Shown in pieces: positions 28,137-36,335 of a DNA stretch of 64,000 bases. Position numbers and translations under genes: made by a program. Below the pieces are notes generated by a model. It made no database searches, had not been told where the DNA came from, and saw nothing but the letters and a program-made list of their open reading frames with translations. The stretch comes from Flavicella sediminum (GTDB taxonomy: Bacteria; Bacteroidota; Bacteroidia; Flavobacteriales; Flavobacteriaceae): the NCBI RefSeq assembly GCF_006381105.1, contig NZ_VDET01000008.1, forward strand, positions 124,001 to 188,000, written 5' to 3'. Every line of letters starts with the position of its first letter. Within the stretch, counting starts at the first letter, position 1.

Positions 28137-28167
28137 TTGTTAGTTCGCCTTGAAATTGATAAGTTTG
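28137..28167 (+). promoter_or_regulatory. ftsE promoter
   Basis: TTG at 28137-28139, a 20-base spacer and TAAGTTTG at 28160-28167 match the Bacteroidota consensus. The ftsE ATG is 18 bases further. Confidence 0.75.
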
Positions 28168-28185
28168 TAAGACTAAAATTTATCC

Positions 28186-28878
28186 ATGGAAAATTCAATT
28201 CTCAAATTAGAAAATGTAAGTATCTTTCAAGAAAGTACTTTGGTATTGTCTGAAGTAAATTTAGATATTAAGAAAGGTGAGTTTTTGTATTTGATAGGGA
28301 AAACGGGAAGTGGAAAAAGTAGCTTGATGAAAACGCTGTATGGCGATTTGAAATTGAAGGAAGGAAACGGGGAAATTGTAAGCTTCGATTTAAAAAAATT
28401 AAAGGAGCGTCAAATCCCTTACTTAAGAAGAAAAATAGGAATTGTTTTTCAAGATTTTAAATTATTAAACGACCGAACGGTTTTTGAAAACTTAAAATTT
28501 GTTTTAAAAGCTACAGGTTGGAAAAATTCAAAAGAAATTGCGGCTAAAATTGAAGAAGTTTTGAAAAAGGTAGGCATGGAAACCAAATATTTTAAAATGC
28601 CTTTTCAACTTTCAGGGGGTGAACAACAACGAATTGCTATTGCGCGTGCTTTGTTGAATGATCCAGATTTAATTTTAGCGGATGAACCTACGGGGAATTT
28701 AGATCCGAAAACCTCTATTGAAGTTATGGAACTGTTAGGTGAAATTCACCGAAGTGGAAAATCTATTTTAATGGCAACACATGATTATGCGTTGATTTTA
28801 AAATTCCAACAACGAACTTTAAAATGTGAAGGTGGCGAATTGTTTGAGGTGGTACAACAACAGCATCAAACTATTTAA
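28186..28878 (+). CDS. ftsE: Cell-division ABC ATPase FtsE
   Basis: This 230-residue ABC ATPase has the Walker A sequence GKTGSGKSS near residue 37, the Q-loop in [11 protein letters not shown], the signature [16 protein letters not shown], Walker [15 protein letters not shown] and a switch His in ATHD. FLKLL-type [13 protein letters not shown] is a typical FtsE feature. FtsE works with the permease FtsX to activate peptidoglycan hydrolases at the septum. ftsX is not adjacent, as is usual in this phylum as far as I recall. Its stop overlaps the end of the convergent glycosyltransferase gene by eight bases. LolD-like ATPases are the main alternative. Confidence 0.85.
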   Translation: MENSILKLENVSIFQESTLVLSEVNLDIKKGEFLYLIGKTGSGKSSLMKTLYGDLKLKEGNGEIVSFDLKKLKERQIPYLRRKIGIVFQDFKLLNDRTVFENLKFVLKATGWKNSKEIAAKIEEVLKKVGMETKYFKMPFQLSGGEQQRIAIARALLNDPDLILADEPTGNLDPKTSIEVMELLGEIHRSGKSILMATHDYALILKFQQRTLKCEGGELFEVVQQQHQTI

Positions 28879-29983
28879 GTAAAGCAATTATTTTTTTAGC
28901 ACTTTCTAGAGGGTCAAATTTTTTGAGCAGTTCTTTTCTTTGTTCAAATTCCTGATTTGTATATTCTTGGGCTAGTAGTTTAGTGATTTGCGCTCTGAAC
29001 TCTTCTAAAGTATTGGCTTTGTAACAACAGTTTTCTAATCCGGTATCATCAATTATTTCATTATTTGCTACGATAAATTTACCTTGGGTTAGTATGTTTA
29101 ACAAACGTAATTTTATGCCTGTTTTTTGATAAGAAACAAGGGGGTGTACATGTGCCGATTGCAACAATTGATTCATATGTTCATTGTCTTTTACTCTTTC
29201 ATACCTAATGTTTGGATGTTCCATCAGTTTGCTTAAAAGCTCATCGCTAATAGAACTGCTTGCTACCACCAACGGACTTTTAAGCTTCTTAAAAACTTGA
29301 ATCATAAAAAGTAAGGCTTTCTGATTGTCGGAAACACGCAAGTCGCCATGCCATAAAGCAAATTTTTCTGAGGTGCTTTTGATTAATTGTTCGTTATGAT
29401 TGAAAAAAACAGGTGTGTAAATAGCTTTATTTCCAAACTTATTTTTAAAATATTCATGTTCAAAAAGAGAAATGGTTAAAATATAATTGGCTTTTTTTAA
29501 GATACGCTCATATCTCGAAAGCTTTTTAGCTTCGGTTTCAAAAAACACTTTTTTTCTTTTGCTACTTTCACTTTTTGCCAAGCCAGAATAGTAATCGTGT
29601 TCAATATTATGTGTTCTTACAAGTGTAATTCTATTCTTTAAGAGGTTGGTTGTGAGCGGGAAAGTAGTATGAAGTCCTTCAAACAAAATTGGGAAATGGT
29701 CCTTTCGTAGGCGATTTAATAAATTTTCAGAGCTTCTGGTTTTTACAATAAAAGGCTTTCGTGAAAGGATGTTTTTTAAGGAATTGTTTCTTTTGTAATA
29801 ATGTACTTCCTTGCAATATTTGTTTAATTCCTCTTGTTCGCCTCTACCGTATTCATAGGTATGTAAAATTATTTGTATTCCTAAAGCCTGCAAGCTTTTT
29901 AGTTTGTAAAAAACATCAATTACACCGCCATAGTTAGGGGGGTAAGGAACGTCAAACGATACGATGTGAAGTGTGGTTAGCAT
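28871..29983 (-). CDS. Glycosyltransferase, GT4-like
   Basis: This 370-residue protein has a GT-B type start (LHIVSFDVPYPPNYGGVIDVFYKLKSLQALG) that binds the acceptor, and a second half with FALWHGDLRVSDNQKALLFMIQVFKKL and GIKLRLLNILTQGKFIVANNEII near 300. The latter occupies the place of the EGxP..EA donor-binding motif but lacks its usual form. The family transfers sugars from nucleotide sugars during polysaccharide or LPS synthesis. It lies with two further glycosyltransferase genes on the same strand; donor and acceptor cannot be told from sequence. Confidence 0.78.
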   Translation of the reverse strand: MLTTLHIVSFDVPYPPNYGGVIDVFYKLKSLQALGIQIILHTYEYGRGEQEELNKYCKEVHYYKRNNSLKNILSRKPFIVKTRSSENLLNRLRKDHFPILFEGLHTTFPLTTNLLKNRITLVRTHNIEHDYYSGLAKSESSKRKKVFFETEAKKLSRYERILKKANYILTISLFEHEYFKNKFGNKAIYTPVFFNHNEQLIKSTSEKFALWHGDLRVSDNQKALLFMIQVFKKLKSPLVVASSSISDELLSKLMEHPNIRYERVKDNEHMNQLLQSAHVHPLVSYQKTGIKLRLLNILTQGKFIVANNEIIDDTGLENCCYKANTLEEFRAQITKLLAQEYTNQEFEQRKELLKKFDPLESAKKIIALLK

Positions 29984-30012
29984 TTTTTTTGGTACGGTAA
30001 TTATAAAGATAC

Positions 30013-31113
30013 TTATTTGTGCAAAGAAGTGAGTAGTTCAGTCCATTTTTTTGCAATTATATTTGGCTTTAAATGAGCCACACTGCTTTTTGCATTTTTT
30101 TTACAATGGAGGTACAACTCTTTGTCGTCTATAAATCGATTAAAGGCATTGGCTAATTTTGTAACATTGTAGTTTTCAACTAAGAGACCGTTGTGCTCAT
30201 GACAAATAATTTCATTTGGCCCAGATTTACAATCAACCGACACAACGGGAGTGCCAACGGCTAATGCTTCAATTAAAACTCGAGGAAAACCCTCATACCT
30301 ACTTGTTAAAACTTGAAATAAGGCAGATTTTAAATAGGGGGTAACATGAGGTGTGTATGGAATTAATTCGACATGTGTATCAAGCGAGAGTTCTGTTGTT
30401 TTAGACTTTACTAAATGCAAATCAGGTCCATCACCTAAAATTTTAAGTCGGATGTTTTTTTGAGCTAAATTAGAAGCCTTGTAGGCATCGAGTAATAGCG
30501 ATAGGTTTTTTACAGATTCTTGAATGCGACCAAGGTACAAGATGTATTTCTCTGCAGACTTTTCTGTTTTTGGAAGATCTGTAGAAATGCCTTCTTCAGA
30601 AATTGGGTTGTAAATATATTTGTTTTTTGAACTTGGAAATTTTGTGTTTATTTTTTCTGAAATGGCTTTTGAAACACTAACAATGGCTTCCGACTTGTTG
30701 ATCATGGCTTTTGTTAGCAATTTGCTGGGTGGAAAATATTCCGACAAATTGTAACTATGTACCACATAAATGACCTTGTTAGCTTTGTATAAATAATGCA
30801 AATAGAGAAATTCTTTTACATTAGAACTTCTGGTTCTGCTGTCTAGGATACAATCAAATTGTTCTTTTTGTAAATATTTTTTAAATCGTGAAAATCTTTG
30901 GGGCAATGAATTATTCTTTTGTGCATACAAACAAAATAAATTACCAGAATATTCATAATCTATATGCTGGGTCAGACAAACAATATGTACTTCAAATCCC
31001 TCTTGGTAAAGTAATGTAGAAAGTAAAGCTGTGCATCGTTCAGCACCTCCATTTGCTAGTGAAATAGTGACAAGACATATTTTTTTTCTAGTAGACTTAG
31101 GTGTGTGACTCAT
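30013..31113 (-). CDS. Glycosyltransferase family 4
   Basis: This 366-residue GT-B enzyme begins ICLVTISLANGGAERCTALLSTLL, the GGAE motif of many GT4 proteins. The donor-site region reads KYILYLGRIQESVKNLSLLLDAY, then LKILGDGPD, then TSRYEGFPRVLIEALAVGTPVVSVDCKSGPNEI with the EGFP and E-x7-E pattern of a retaining enzyme. It is probably part of an extracellular or O-antigen polysaccharide pathway with the neighbouring genes, 29 and 38 bases away. Confidence 0.9.
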   Translation of the reverse strand: MSHTPKSTRKKICLVTISLANGGAERCTALLSTLLYQEGFEVHIVCLTQHIDYEYSGNLFCLYAQKNNSLPQRFSRFKKYLQKEQFDCILDSRTRSSNVKEFLYLHYLYKANKVIYVVHSYNLSEYFPPSKLLTKAMINKSEAIVSVSKAISEKINTKFPSSKNKYIYNPISEEGISTDLPKTEKSAEKYILYLGRIQESVKNLSLLLDAYKASNLAQKNIRLKILGDGPDLHLVKSKTTELSLDTHVELIPYTPHVTPYLKSALFQVLTSRYEGFPRVLIEALAVGTPVVSVDCKSGPNEIICHEHNGLLVENYNVTKLANAFNRFIDDKELYLHCKKNAKSSVAHLKPNIIAKKWTELLTSLHK

Positions 31114-31151
31114 ATGGTTTTTACAGCTGTCAATTTTTTGTAAAGATAAAA

Positions 31152-32057
31152 TTAATTAAAGTATCGCCTTAACAGATTTTTAAACTTGTTTAGCACAAGG
31201 TATATGGGTTTAGGAGCAGCTAATAAGATTCGTTGTATAAGGTGTAGGTTTTTCGAATTAATTTTTTTAGAAAGCTTTAAAAATTGTTCTTGTTCGTTAT
31301 TTACTTTGCAAAGTGCAGCAAGTGAGTATCGATTGATATCTAATACTTTTCTAAAGGCTTTATCATTTAAAAACTGATCGTCATAATCTTCAAAAAAATA
31401 ATGATTTTCAATTTTAAAGCTGGAGGTTGTCAAACTGTTTTTAGTTTTTCGAATACAAACGGAAGGGGTATTGTGAAAAATAACCGGATATTTTAACCCG
31501 ATTCGGAACCAATATTCAATGTCTTCGTAATTGGAATATTTAGGGTTAAATCCACCAACTGTAATGGGCACATTTTTATGGATAGCAATTGTTGAAGGAT
31601 GAAGAATAGAGCTGATGCTACTTCCTTCAAAATAATTTAATTTTTGAATTTTTTTATTGGATGTTGTGAATTGGAAACTGCGTAAATTTTTCCCTTTCCC
31701 TTCTGTGTATGCTGTAGAAAAGATATGTTCCTTCGGATATTTGTCTATGAGTTTTTTTAAATCTTGTAAATGATAAGGCATCCAAACATCATCACCATCT
31801 AAAAACACAAGGTAATTTGAGTTTGCTTTTTCAATACCAAAATTTCTAGCCTTAGAAACACCGTTGTTTTTGGTGCTAAATACGCTAATATTGGGGTGTT
31901 CAAATTGAGAAACTATGTCTAAAGATTTGTCTGTAGAGCCATCGTTAACAAGAACAATTTCATAATCAGAATAGCTTTGTTGTTTGATGCTGTTTAGCGT
32001 GTCTAAAATATAGTCCTCTTTATTGTAAACGGTAACAATAACTGAAAAAAAGCTCAT
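31152..32057 (-). CDS. Glycosyltransferase family 2
   Basis: This 301-residue protein has the GT-A fold start FFSVIVTVYNKEDYILDTLNSI, EIVLVNDGSTDKSLDIV and the metal-binding DxD-like DGDDVW near residue 95. Further on, GGFNPKYSNYEDIEYWFRIG contains the ED acceptor-site motif of inverting GT2 enzymes. It is the first gene of the three-gene glycosyltransferase group. The sugar and acceptor are unknown. Confidence 0.92.
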   Translation of the reverse strand: MSFFSVIVTVYNKEDYILDTLNSIKQQSYSDYEIVLVNDGSTDKSLDIVSQFEHPNISVFSTKNNGVSKARNFGIEKANSNYLVFLDGDDVWMPYHLQDLKKLIDKYPKEHIFSTAYTEGKGKNLRSFQFTTSNKKIQKLNYFEGSSISSILHPSTIAIHKNVPITVGGFNPKYSNYEDIEYWFRIGLKYPVIFHNTPSVCIRKTKNSLTTSSFKIENHYFFEDYDDQFLNDKAFRKVLDINRYSLAALCKVNNEQEQFLKLSKKINSKNLHLIQRILLAAPKPIYLVLNKFKNLLRRYFN

Positions 32058-32128
32058 TTGGTTCTTTAAGGGATCAAGTTATGTGCGCAATTTACAAATT
32101 CAGCTACAATTTTAGCGAGATATAAAAT

Positions 32129-32791
32129 TTAATTAGTCGAACAACTAAGCGCGTTGTTTTTAAAACTTAAATCGGAATCTATGGTTTCTAAAATATCTAT
32201 ATCAAAAGAAATATCAATCGGGTATTGAATGCTAAATACTTCTTCAGAGGATACTGCCGTCATAAATTGAAAAAGCTGTTTTTTTGATAAAATAGTTTCA
32301 GAAAAAGATTGATTGATTAAGGTGTTGAAAAATTGAATTTTAAGGGGAAAGCCTAAATCGATACAGCTTATTGCACGATCTTCTAAGGGAATGGCGTCGC
32401 AGCGTTTTTTTAGTTCAGCTAAATCTGTTGTGTTGTTGAGTACAACTTCTGTGTAATCATACAAAGTAACTGTAATTGGGTAATTTAGAACTAAGGTGTC
32501 TGTATCCGTAGGCAATTGATTGAAAATGTTTTCGATTAAAATATAGTCGGCTTCAGTAGCAATAGTTAGTGAAATGTTATTTGCCAAAACTGTAATCGGA
32601 AGTTGTACCAAAGCACAAGAATTGGCATCTATAATATCATCAAGGCTTCCATCCAACATACTTGTGCGTTTATACAAGTTGGTGGTTTCGCTATTTTTTG
32701 TATTCGTGTTTACAGAAATTTCTTCAGAGAATTCTGTATTTTGTTGACAAGCGAAACAACTAAAAATAAGGAAGTATATGATGTTTTTCAT
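32129..32791 (-). CDS. Uncharacterised lipoprotein
   Basis: This 220-residue protein has a lipoprotein signal (FLIFSCFACQQ, Cys15). The rest is acidic and rich in beta-type segments, with CALVQLPITVLANNISLTI, LNYPITVTLYDYTEVVLNN and IDLGFPLKIQFFN, which look like repeated strands of one module (xLxxPITVxxxxxxxxL). I do not recognise a known family. It lies downstream of a small hairpin that ends the PorT-like gene and upstream of the glycosyltransferases on the same strand. Confidence 0.7.
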   Translation of the reverse strand: MKNIIYFLIFSCFACQQNTEFSEEISVNTNTKNSETTNLYKRTSMLDGSLDDIIDANSCALVQLPITVLANNISLTIATEADYILIENIFNQLPTDTDTLVLNYPITVTLYDYTEVVLNNTTDLAELKKRCDAIPLEDRAISCIDLGFPLKIQFFNTLINQSFSETILSKKQLFQFMTAVSSEEVFSIQYPIDISFDIDILETIDSDLSFKNNALSCSTN

Positions 32792-32830
32792 AAGAGTTGT
32801 CTTTAGATAGATGCTTTATTTATAGGAATA

Positions 32831-32860
32831 AAGGATTGCATTTGTTGAAATGCAATCCTT
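32831..32860 (-). terminator. Hairpin after the PorT-like gene
   Basis: AAGGATTGCATTT and AAATGCAATCCTT form a perfect 13-bp stem with a GTTG loop. Its core AGGATTGCATT is repeated in the hairpin at 33596-33623. Confidence 0.7.
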
Positions 32861-32968
32861 AGTGTTGCTAAGCCTTATTTTGAAATCAAATTTACTGAAT
32901 TATTTGGATTTCGGGTAGGTGTAACTTTTTAGCGAAACAACCATTGGTTGAATTTTCGGGGTAGGAGT

Positions 32969-33556
32969 TTAAAATCGGAAACCGATGGAAACTTGTAATA
33001 AATCGTTGTAATAATTTAGCTCTCCATTATTTTCTTGTAAATCGTAATTGTATCTGGCGCTAATTGTAAAACCTTCAAGGGTTTTAAAACCAATTCCTGC
33101 GTTGGCACTCCAGTTAAATAAATCAGGATTGTAATCTCTTTCATTGTTGACAATAAAAGATTCTGTTTCTTCTTTATGCGAAATTACATATCCAATTTGT
33201 GGGCCAATTTCAAAGAAAAATGTTTCTGCAGGGTAAATTTTAAATAAAACAGGTAAGTTGATATAATCCAAACGTTGTTTTATTTTAAAGCTGTCGTTTT
33301 CAAAAGTATGCCCAATTCTAGAAAATAACAATTCAGGCTGAATAGAAACATGATCACTAATATACGATTCTGAATAAACTCCTACATGGAAACCTGATTT
33401 TCTATCAGATTCATTGTCGTCAGCATTTCTTAAAAGAGTGAAGTTGTAACCTCCTTTTATTCCTGCTTCAGCATTTTTTTTGGAATGGGTTGTGGCTTCT
33501 TGAGCTGTGGCAACAAAACCAATACAAAGGGCAATATAAACGAAAAGAGTTTTCAT
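32969..33556 (-). CDS. PorT-like outer-membrane beta-barrel protein
   Basis: This 195-residue protein has a signal peptide (MKTLFVYIALCIGFVATAQ). The barrel begins KNAEAGIKGGYNFTLLRN and contains GFHVGVYSESYISDHVSIQPELLFSRIGHTF, INLPVLFKIYP, FFFEIGPQIGYVIS and a terminal aromatic strand (DLLQVSIGFRF). This is the usual pattern of the PorT/OMP_b-brl_2 family of eight-stranded barrels. Function unknown; it is not the T9SS PorT itself by any feature I can see. It lies between two near-identical hairpins. Confidence 0.82.
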   Translation of the reverse strand: MKTLFVYIALCIGFVATAQEATTHSKKNAEAGIKGGYNFTLLRNADDNESDRKSGFHVGVYSESYISDHVSIQPELLFSRIGHTFENDSFKIKQRLDYINLPVLFKIYPAETFFFEIGPQIGYVISHKEETESFIVNNERDYNPDLFNWSANAGIGFKTLEGFTISARYNYDLQENNGELNYYNDLLQVSIGFRF

Positions 33557-33595
33557 AATTTATGGGTTTAAAGGGTTTGTATATTTTTTAAGATA

Positions 33596-33623
33596 AGGAT
33601 TGCATTCTGTTGAATGCAATCCT
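33596..33623 (-). terminator. Hairpin after the DUF4382 gene
   Basis: AGGATTGCATTC and GAATGCAATCCT form a 12-bp stem with a TGTT loop, 13 bases past the DUF4382 gene's stop. It closely resembles the hairpin at 32831-32860. Confidence 0.7.
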
Positions 33624-33635
33624 AGTTTGTTTTTA

Positions 33636-34583
33636 TTATTTATTACTTGCCGTCAAATTTACAGCTATATTTAGGTTTACATTGGCATTTACATTCAAAT
33701 TAGTTAAATCTATATTGGTTATAGATTCAGCAATTAATACCGAACTAAATTCTAATTCTCCGTCATTATCTTCATCTGTATAAGAAGCAAAATGCAATTC
33801 ATATTCTCCTGACTCAATAAAATTAAGACTGTAATTTCCTGTAAAGTCACTTACAAAACTACTACTTACTGCATTGGCAAATAAAACATTACTTTGCCCT
33901 TGTCCCTGAGTTTCAGTAGCCGCATTAAAAGTTCCTTTTTCATAAGCATATACAATAATTTTTTCTGAAGAATCGTCCATATCATTCGCGTTACCTTCAA
34001 TTTCTGCAGTATCGTCTTCGTTTACAATTCTAATGCTTTCTCTCATTTCGGCAGTAGATACAAACTTAAATTCACTGTCGTTGTCTGATACTATGGCTTT
34101 TCTAACATCAAAATCTAACACAATATTATTGGTAGTGTTGGCAAACACTTCAAAAGAATCCTTAATCTGAATAGAAGATTGTGTGTTTTGCAAAGCTGTT
34201 TTTGTGCGGTCTTTTAATTCTACAAAACATCCTGGGCTATTTCCTGAAGCATCTGTTTCATAATCTAACACCAAATTGATATTAGAATAGGTACCCGCTT
34301 GTAATTCTAAATTCCCTAACAATTCGGTTACCCCATTTTGGTATTGTAATAGGTCAATGGTTGTTTTTGAAAAACCTTCAATAGAAACTCCGTCAATTTG
34401 AACATCAGCTACGGTAACAATTACTCCTTTTACATTGGTATTGTCTGTTGGCGCATCTGTCATATGGAAATTTGTTTTGTTGGCTTCTCCTGTTCTTTCC
34501 ATTCCTTCGTTTTCAGCACATGCTGTAAATAAAGTTACGGAAGCGGCTAATAAAATTGTTTTGAATACGTTTTTAGTTTTCAT
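33636..34583 (-). CDS. DUF4382-domain lipoprotein
   Basis: The protein has 315 residues from the ATG of MKTKNVFKTILL, which gives a correct lipoprotein signal (AASVTLFTAC). An ATG 20 codons upstream would bury the signal. Residues 30-170 are DUF4382: MTDAPTDNTNVKGVIVTVADVQIDG, then IDLLQYQNGVTELLGNLELQAGTYSNINLVLD and the NNIVLDFDVRKAI end. The C-terminal part (about 190-315) looks like a second beta domain with SGEYELHFASYTDEDNDGELEFSS. It is probably anchored in the outer membrane; function unknown. It is divergent from the ECF sigma operon. Confidence 0.85.
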   Translation of the reverse strand: MKTKNVFKTILLAASVTLFTACAENEGMERTGEANKTNFHMTDAPTDNTNVKGVIVTVADVQIDGVSIEGFSKTTIDLLQYQNGVTELLGNLELQAGTYSNINLVLDYETDASGNSPGCFVELKDRTKTALQNTQSSIQIKDSFEVFANTTNNIVLDFDVRKAIVSDNDSEFKFVSTAEMRESIRIVNEDDTAEIEGNANDMDDSSEKIIVYAYEKGTFNAATETQGQGQSNVLFANAVSSSFVSDFTGNYSLNFIESGEYELHFASYTDEDNDGELEFSSVLIAESITNIDLTNLNVNANVNLNIAVNLTASNK

Positions 34584-34838
34584 AATAGAAATTGTTTTAA
34601 ATGTTGAATTAATTTTTGTGTCTGTGTTATGTATTGTTTTCATAATGGTAAATTTTAGTGTTTATTAATTTTGCTTACATCAACTAGACAACGCAAGATT
34701 TCTTTACCCTACCGATTTTTTATTTTTTTTTGAAATTAAAAGGAAGATTGCATGGTTTTTCCTGTTTTTATAAGGGCTTAGACGATGCAATAAAATTTTA
34801 ATTATTTTTCAATTTTTAGAAAACCTAGAAAAAATGAG

Positions 34839-34846
34839 TACATTTG
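34839..34846 (+). promoter_or_regulatory. -7 element of the ECF sigma operon
   Basis: TACATTTG is an exact TAnnTTTG match only six bases before the ATG. With the usual spacing transcription would begin at or next to the start codon, giving a leaderless or near-leaderless mRNA. Confidence 0.5.
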
Positions 34847-34852
34847 GCGCTT

Positions 34853-35383
34853 ATGGAAGAATCAGTTTTTGACAATTTATGTGAAGAAAAGCAGTTTGAT
34901 GCTTTTTATAAGAAGCAGGTCAACCATGCCTTTCGTTTTATTGTCGCAAAAAATAAGGATAAGGATGAAGCCTTTGATGTGGTTCAAGAAGCCTTTATAA
35001 AGATTTGGGAAAATTGCAACAAATTTGACTTGAGCAAAGCCAAGGCCTATTTATTGTCTACCGCTCGAAATATTTTTTACAATATGAAAAAGCACGAAAA
35101 AGTAGTTCGTGCTTATGAACAAGCGGCACCAGATGATCTGTATACTAGTAATGACACTCCAGAAGGTGCTTTGCAAGAAAAAGAGTTCAAGCAAAAGTTG
35201 GAAGAAACCATTAATAAGTTACCCGATATTCAAAAGGAAGTTTTTTTATTGAATAGAATGGAAGGAAAAAAATACAGAGAAATTGCCGAGCTGTTAGATA
35301 TATCTGTAAAAGCGGTAGAAAAAAGAATGAGCAAAGCCTTATTGACCTTACGTTCTGAAATGGAAGGTTTAGAGAATATTTAA
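34853..35383 (+). CDS. ECF (FecI-type) RNA polymerase sigma factor
   Basis: This protein of 176 residues starts at the ATG of MEESVFDN; a TTG three codons earlier lies in the promoter box. Region 2 reads AFRFIVAKNKDKDEAFDVVQEAFIKIWEN near residue 30, and region 4 reads KLPDIQKEVFLLNRMEGKKYREIAELLDISVKAVEKRMSKALLTLR, a helix-turn-helix typical of Bacteroidota FecI-like factors. It directs RNA polymerase to a small regulon. The next genes encode its FecR-like antisigma and a TonB receptor, so it is likely released by an extracellular ligand signal. Confidence 0.93.
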   Translation: MEESVFDNLCEEKQFDAFYKKQVNHAFRFIVAKNKDKDEAFDVVQEAFIKIWENCNKFDLSKAKAYLLSTARNIFYNMKKHEKVVRAYEQAAPDDLYTSNDTPEGALQEKEFKQKLEETINKLPDIQKEVFLLNRMEGKKYREIAELLDISVKAVEKRMSKALLTLRSEMEGLENI

Positions 35384-35423
35384 TTTTTGTTAGGGAGAAT
35401 TTGAAGTCAGTTGTCTATTTATT

Positions 35424-36335
35424 ATGAAAAACGAGAAAGAAATATTAAAATGGTTAAATGGTGACATGTCACCTGAAGAACTTGCCGATTTTTCTAAAAC
35501 GGAAGATTTTAGCAACTATGCTCAAATTGCGTCTGAATCTGAAAAATTGAACTATCCCTCCGTCGATCCAAATGTTGCCTTAAAAGATTTTAAAGCACGT
35601 GTTGCAGGAAGGAAGAAAAAGGAAACGAAAGTAATTTCTTTAAAGAATTCTATTTTTTATAAAGTAGCGGCTTCTGTGGTTATTTTGTTAGGAATTAGTT
35701 ATTTCTTTTACAGCATGCAAAAGGAAACTTTGACAACCACTTTTGGTGAAAACAAAACGGTTTTATTAGCAGATGATTCTAGAGTAGTGCTAAACGCAGT
35801 TTCAAGTATCGCCTTCAAAAAACGAAATTTTGAAAGTTCTAGAGAATTGACTTTACAAGGAGAAGCCTTTTTTGAAGTTACTAAAAAAGGAAAGTTTGAA
35901 GTGCAAACTTCCTTAGGTGTAGTTAATGTATTGGGAACAAAATTCAATGTAAAATCCAGAGAGAATTATTTTGAAGTTTTCTGTTATGAAGGGAAAGTTT
36001 CTGTGGCGATTAATAAACAAACGGTTATTTTAACTCCAGGAAAAGGAGTGGTGTTACAGCCTGATGGGCGTTTAAAAGAAGTTGAGGATGCTTCACAAGT
36101 AGATCCAAAATGGTTGCATGCAGAAAGTGTATTTACCGAAGTGCCTTTTTCAGAGGTTTTGGCCGAATTTGAACGTCAATATAAGCTAACCATTAGCGCA
36201 AAAAATATAGATGTATCCGTATTGTATTCAGGTGGATTTAGTCACAAAAACAAAGAAGCAGCCATTCAATCCATTAGCTTACCTTTAGGATTGAATTACC
36301 GAATTGAAAATGACAAAATTGAATTGTATAAATAA
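35424..36335 (+). CDS. FecR-type antisigma factor
   Basis: This 303-residue protein has a cytoplasmic N-terminal segment (1-75), one membrane helix (FYKVAASVVILLGISYFFY, about 77-95) and a periplasmic FecR domain (TTFGENKTVLLADDSRVVLNAVSSIAF to GKGVVLQ). It ends with an STN-like DUF4974 domain (FTEVPFSEVLAEFERQYKLTI). It holds the sigma factor until the receptor signals. It lies 40 bases after the sigma gene, and its end overlaps the receptor gene by 26 bases. Confidence 0.92.
   Translation: MKNEKEILKWLNGDMSPEELADFSKTEDFSNYAQIASESEKLNYPSVDPNVALKDFKARVAGRKKKETKVISLKNSIFYKVAASVVILLGISYFFYSMQKETLTTTFGENKTVLLADDSRVVLNAVSSIAFKKRNFESSRELTLQGEAFFEVTKKGKFEVQTSLGVVNVLGTKFNVKSRENYFEVFCYEGKVSVAINKQTVILTPGKGVVLQPDGRLKEVEDASQVDPKWLHAESVFTEVPFSEVLAEFERQYKLTISAKNIDVSVLYSGGFSHKNKEAAIQSISLPLGLNYRIENDKIELYK

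Noticed and set aside
28871-34583. Complete O-antigen or capsule cluster
   Set aside because: Only three glycosyltransferases are present. No polymerase, flippase, nucleotide-sugar enzymes or export genes are seen, so I keep the call general.
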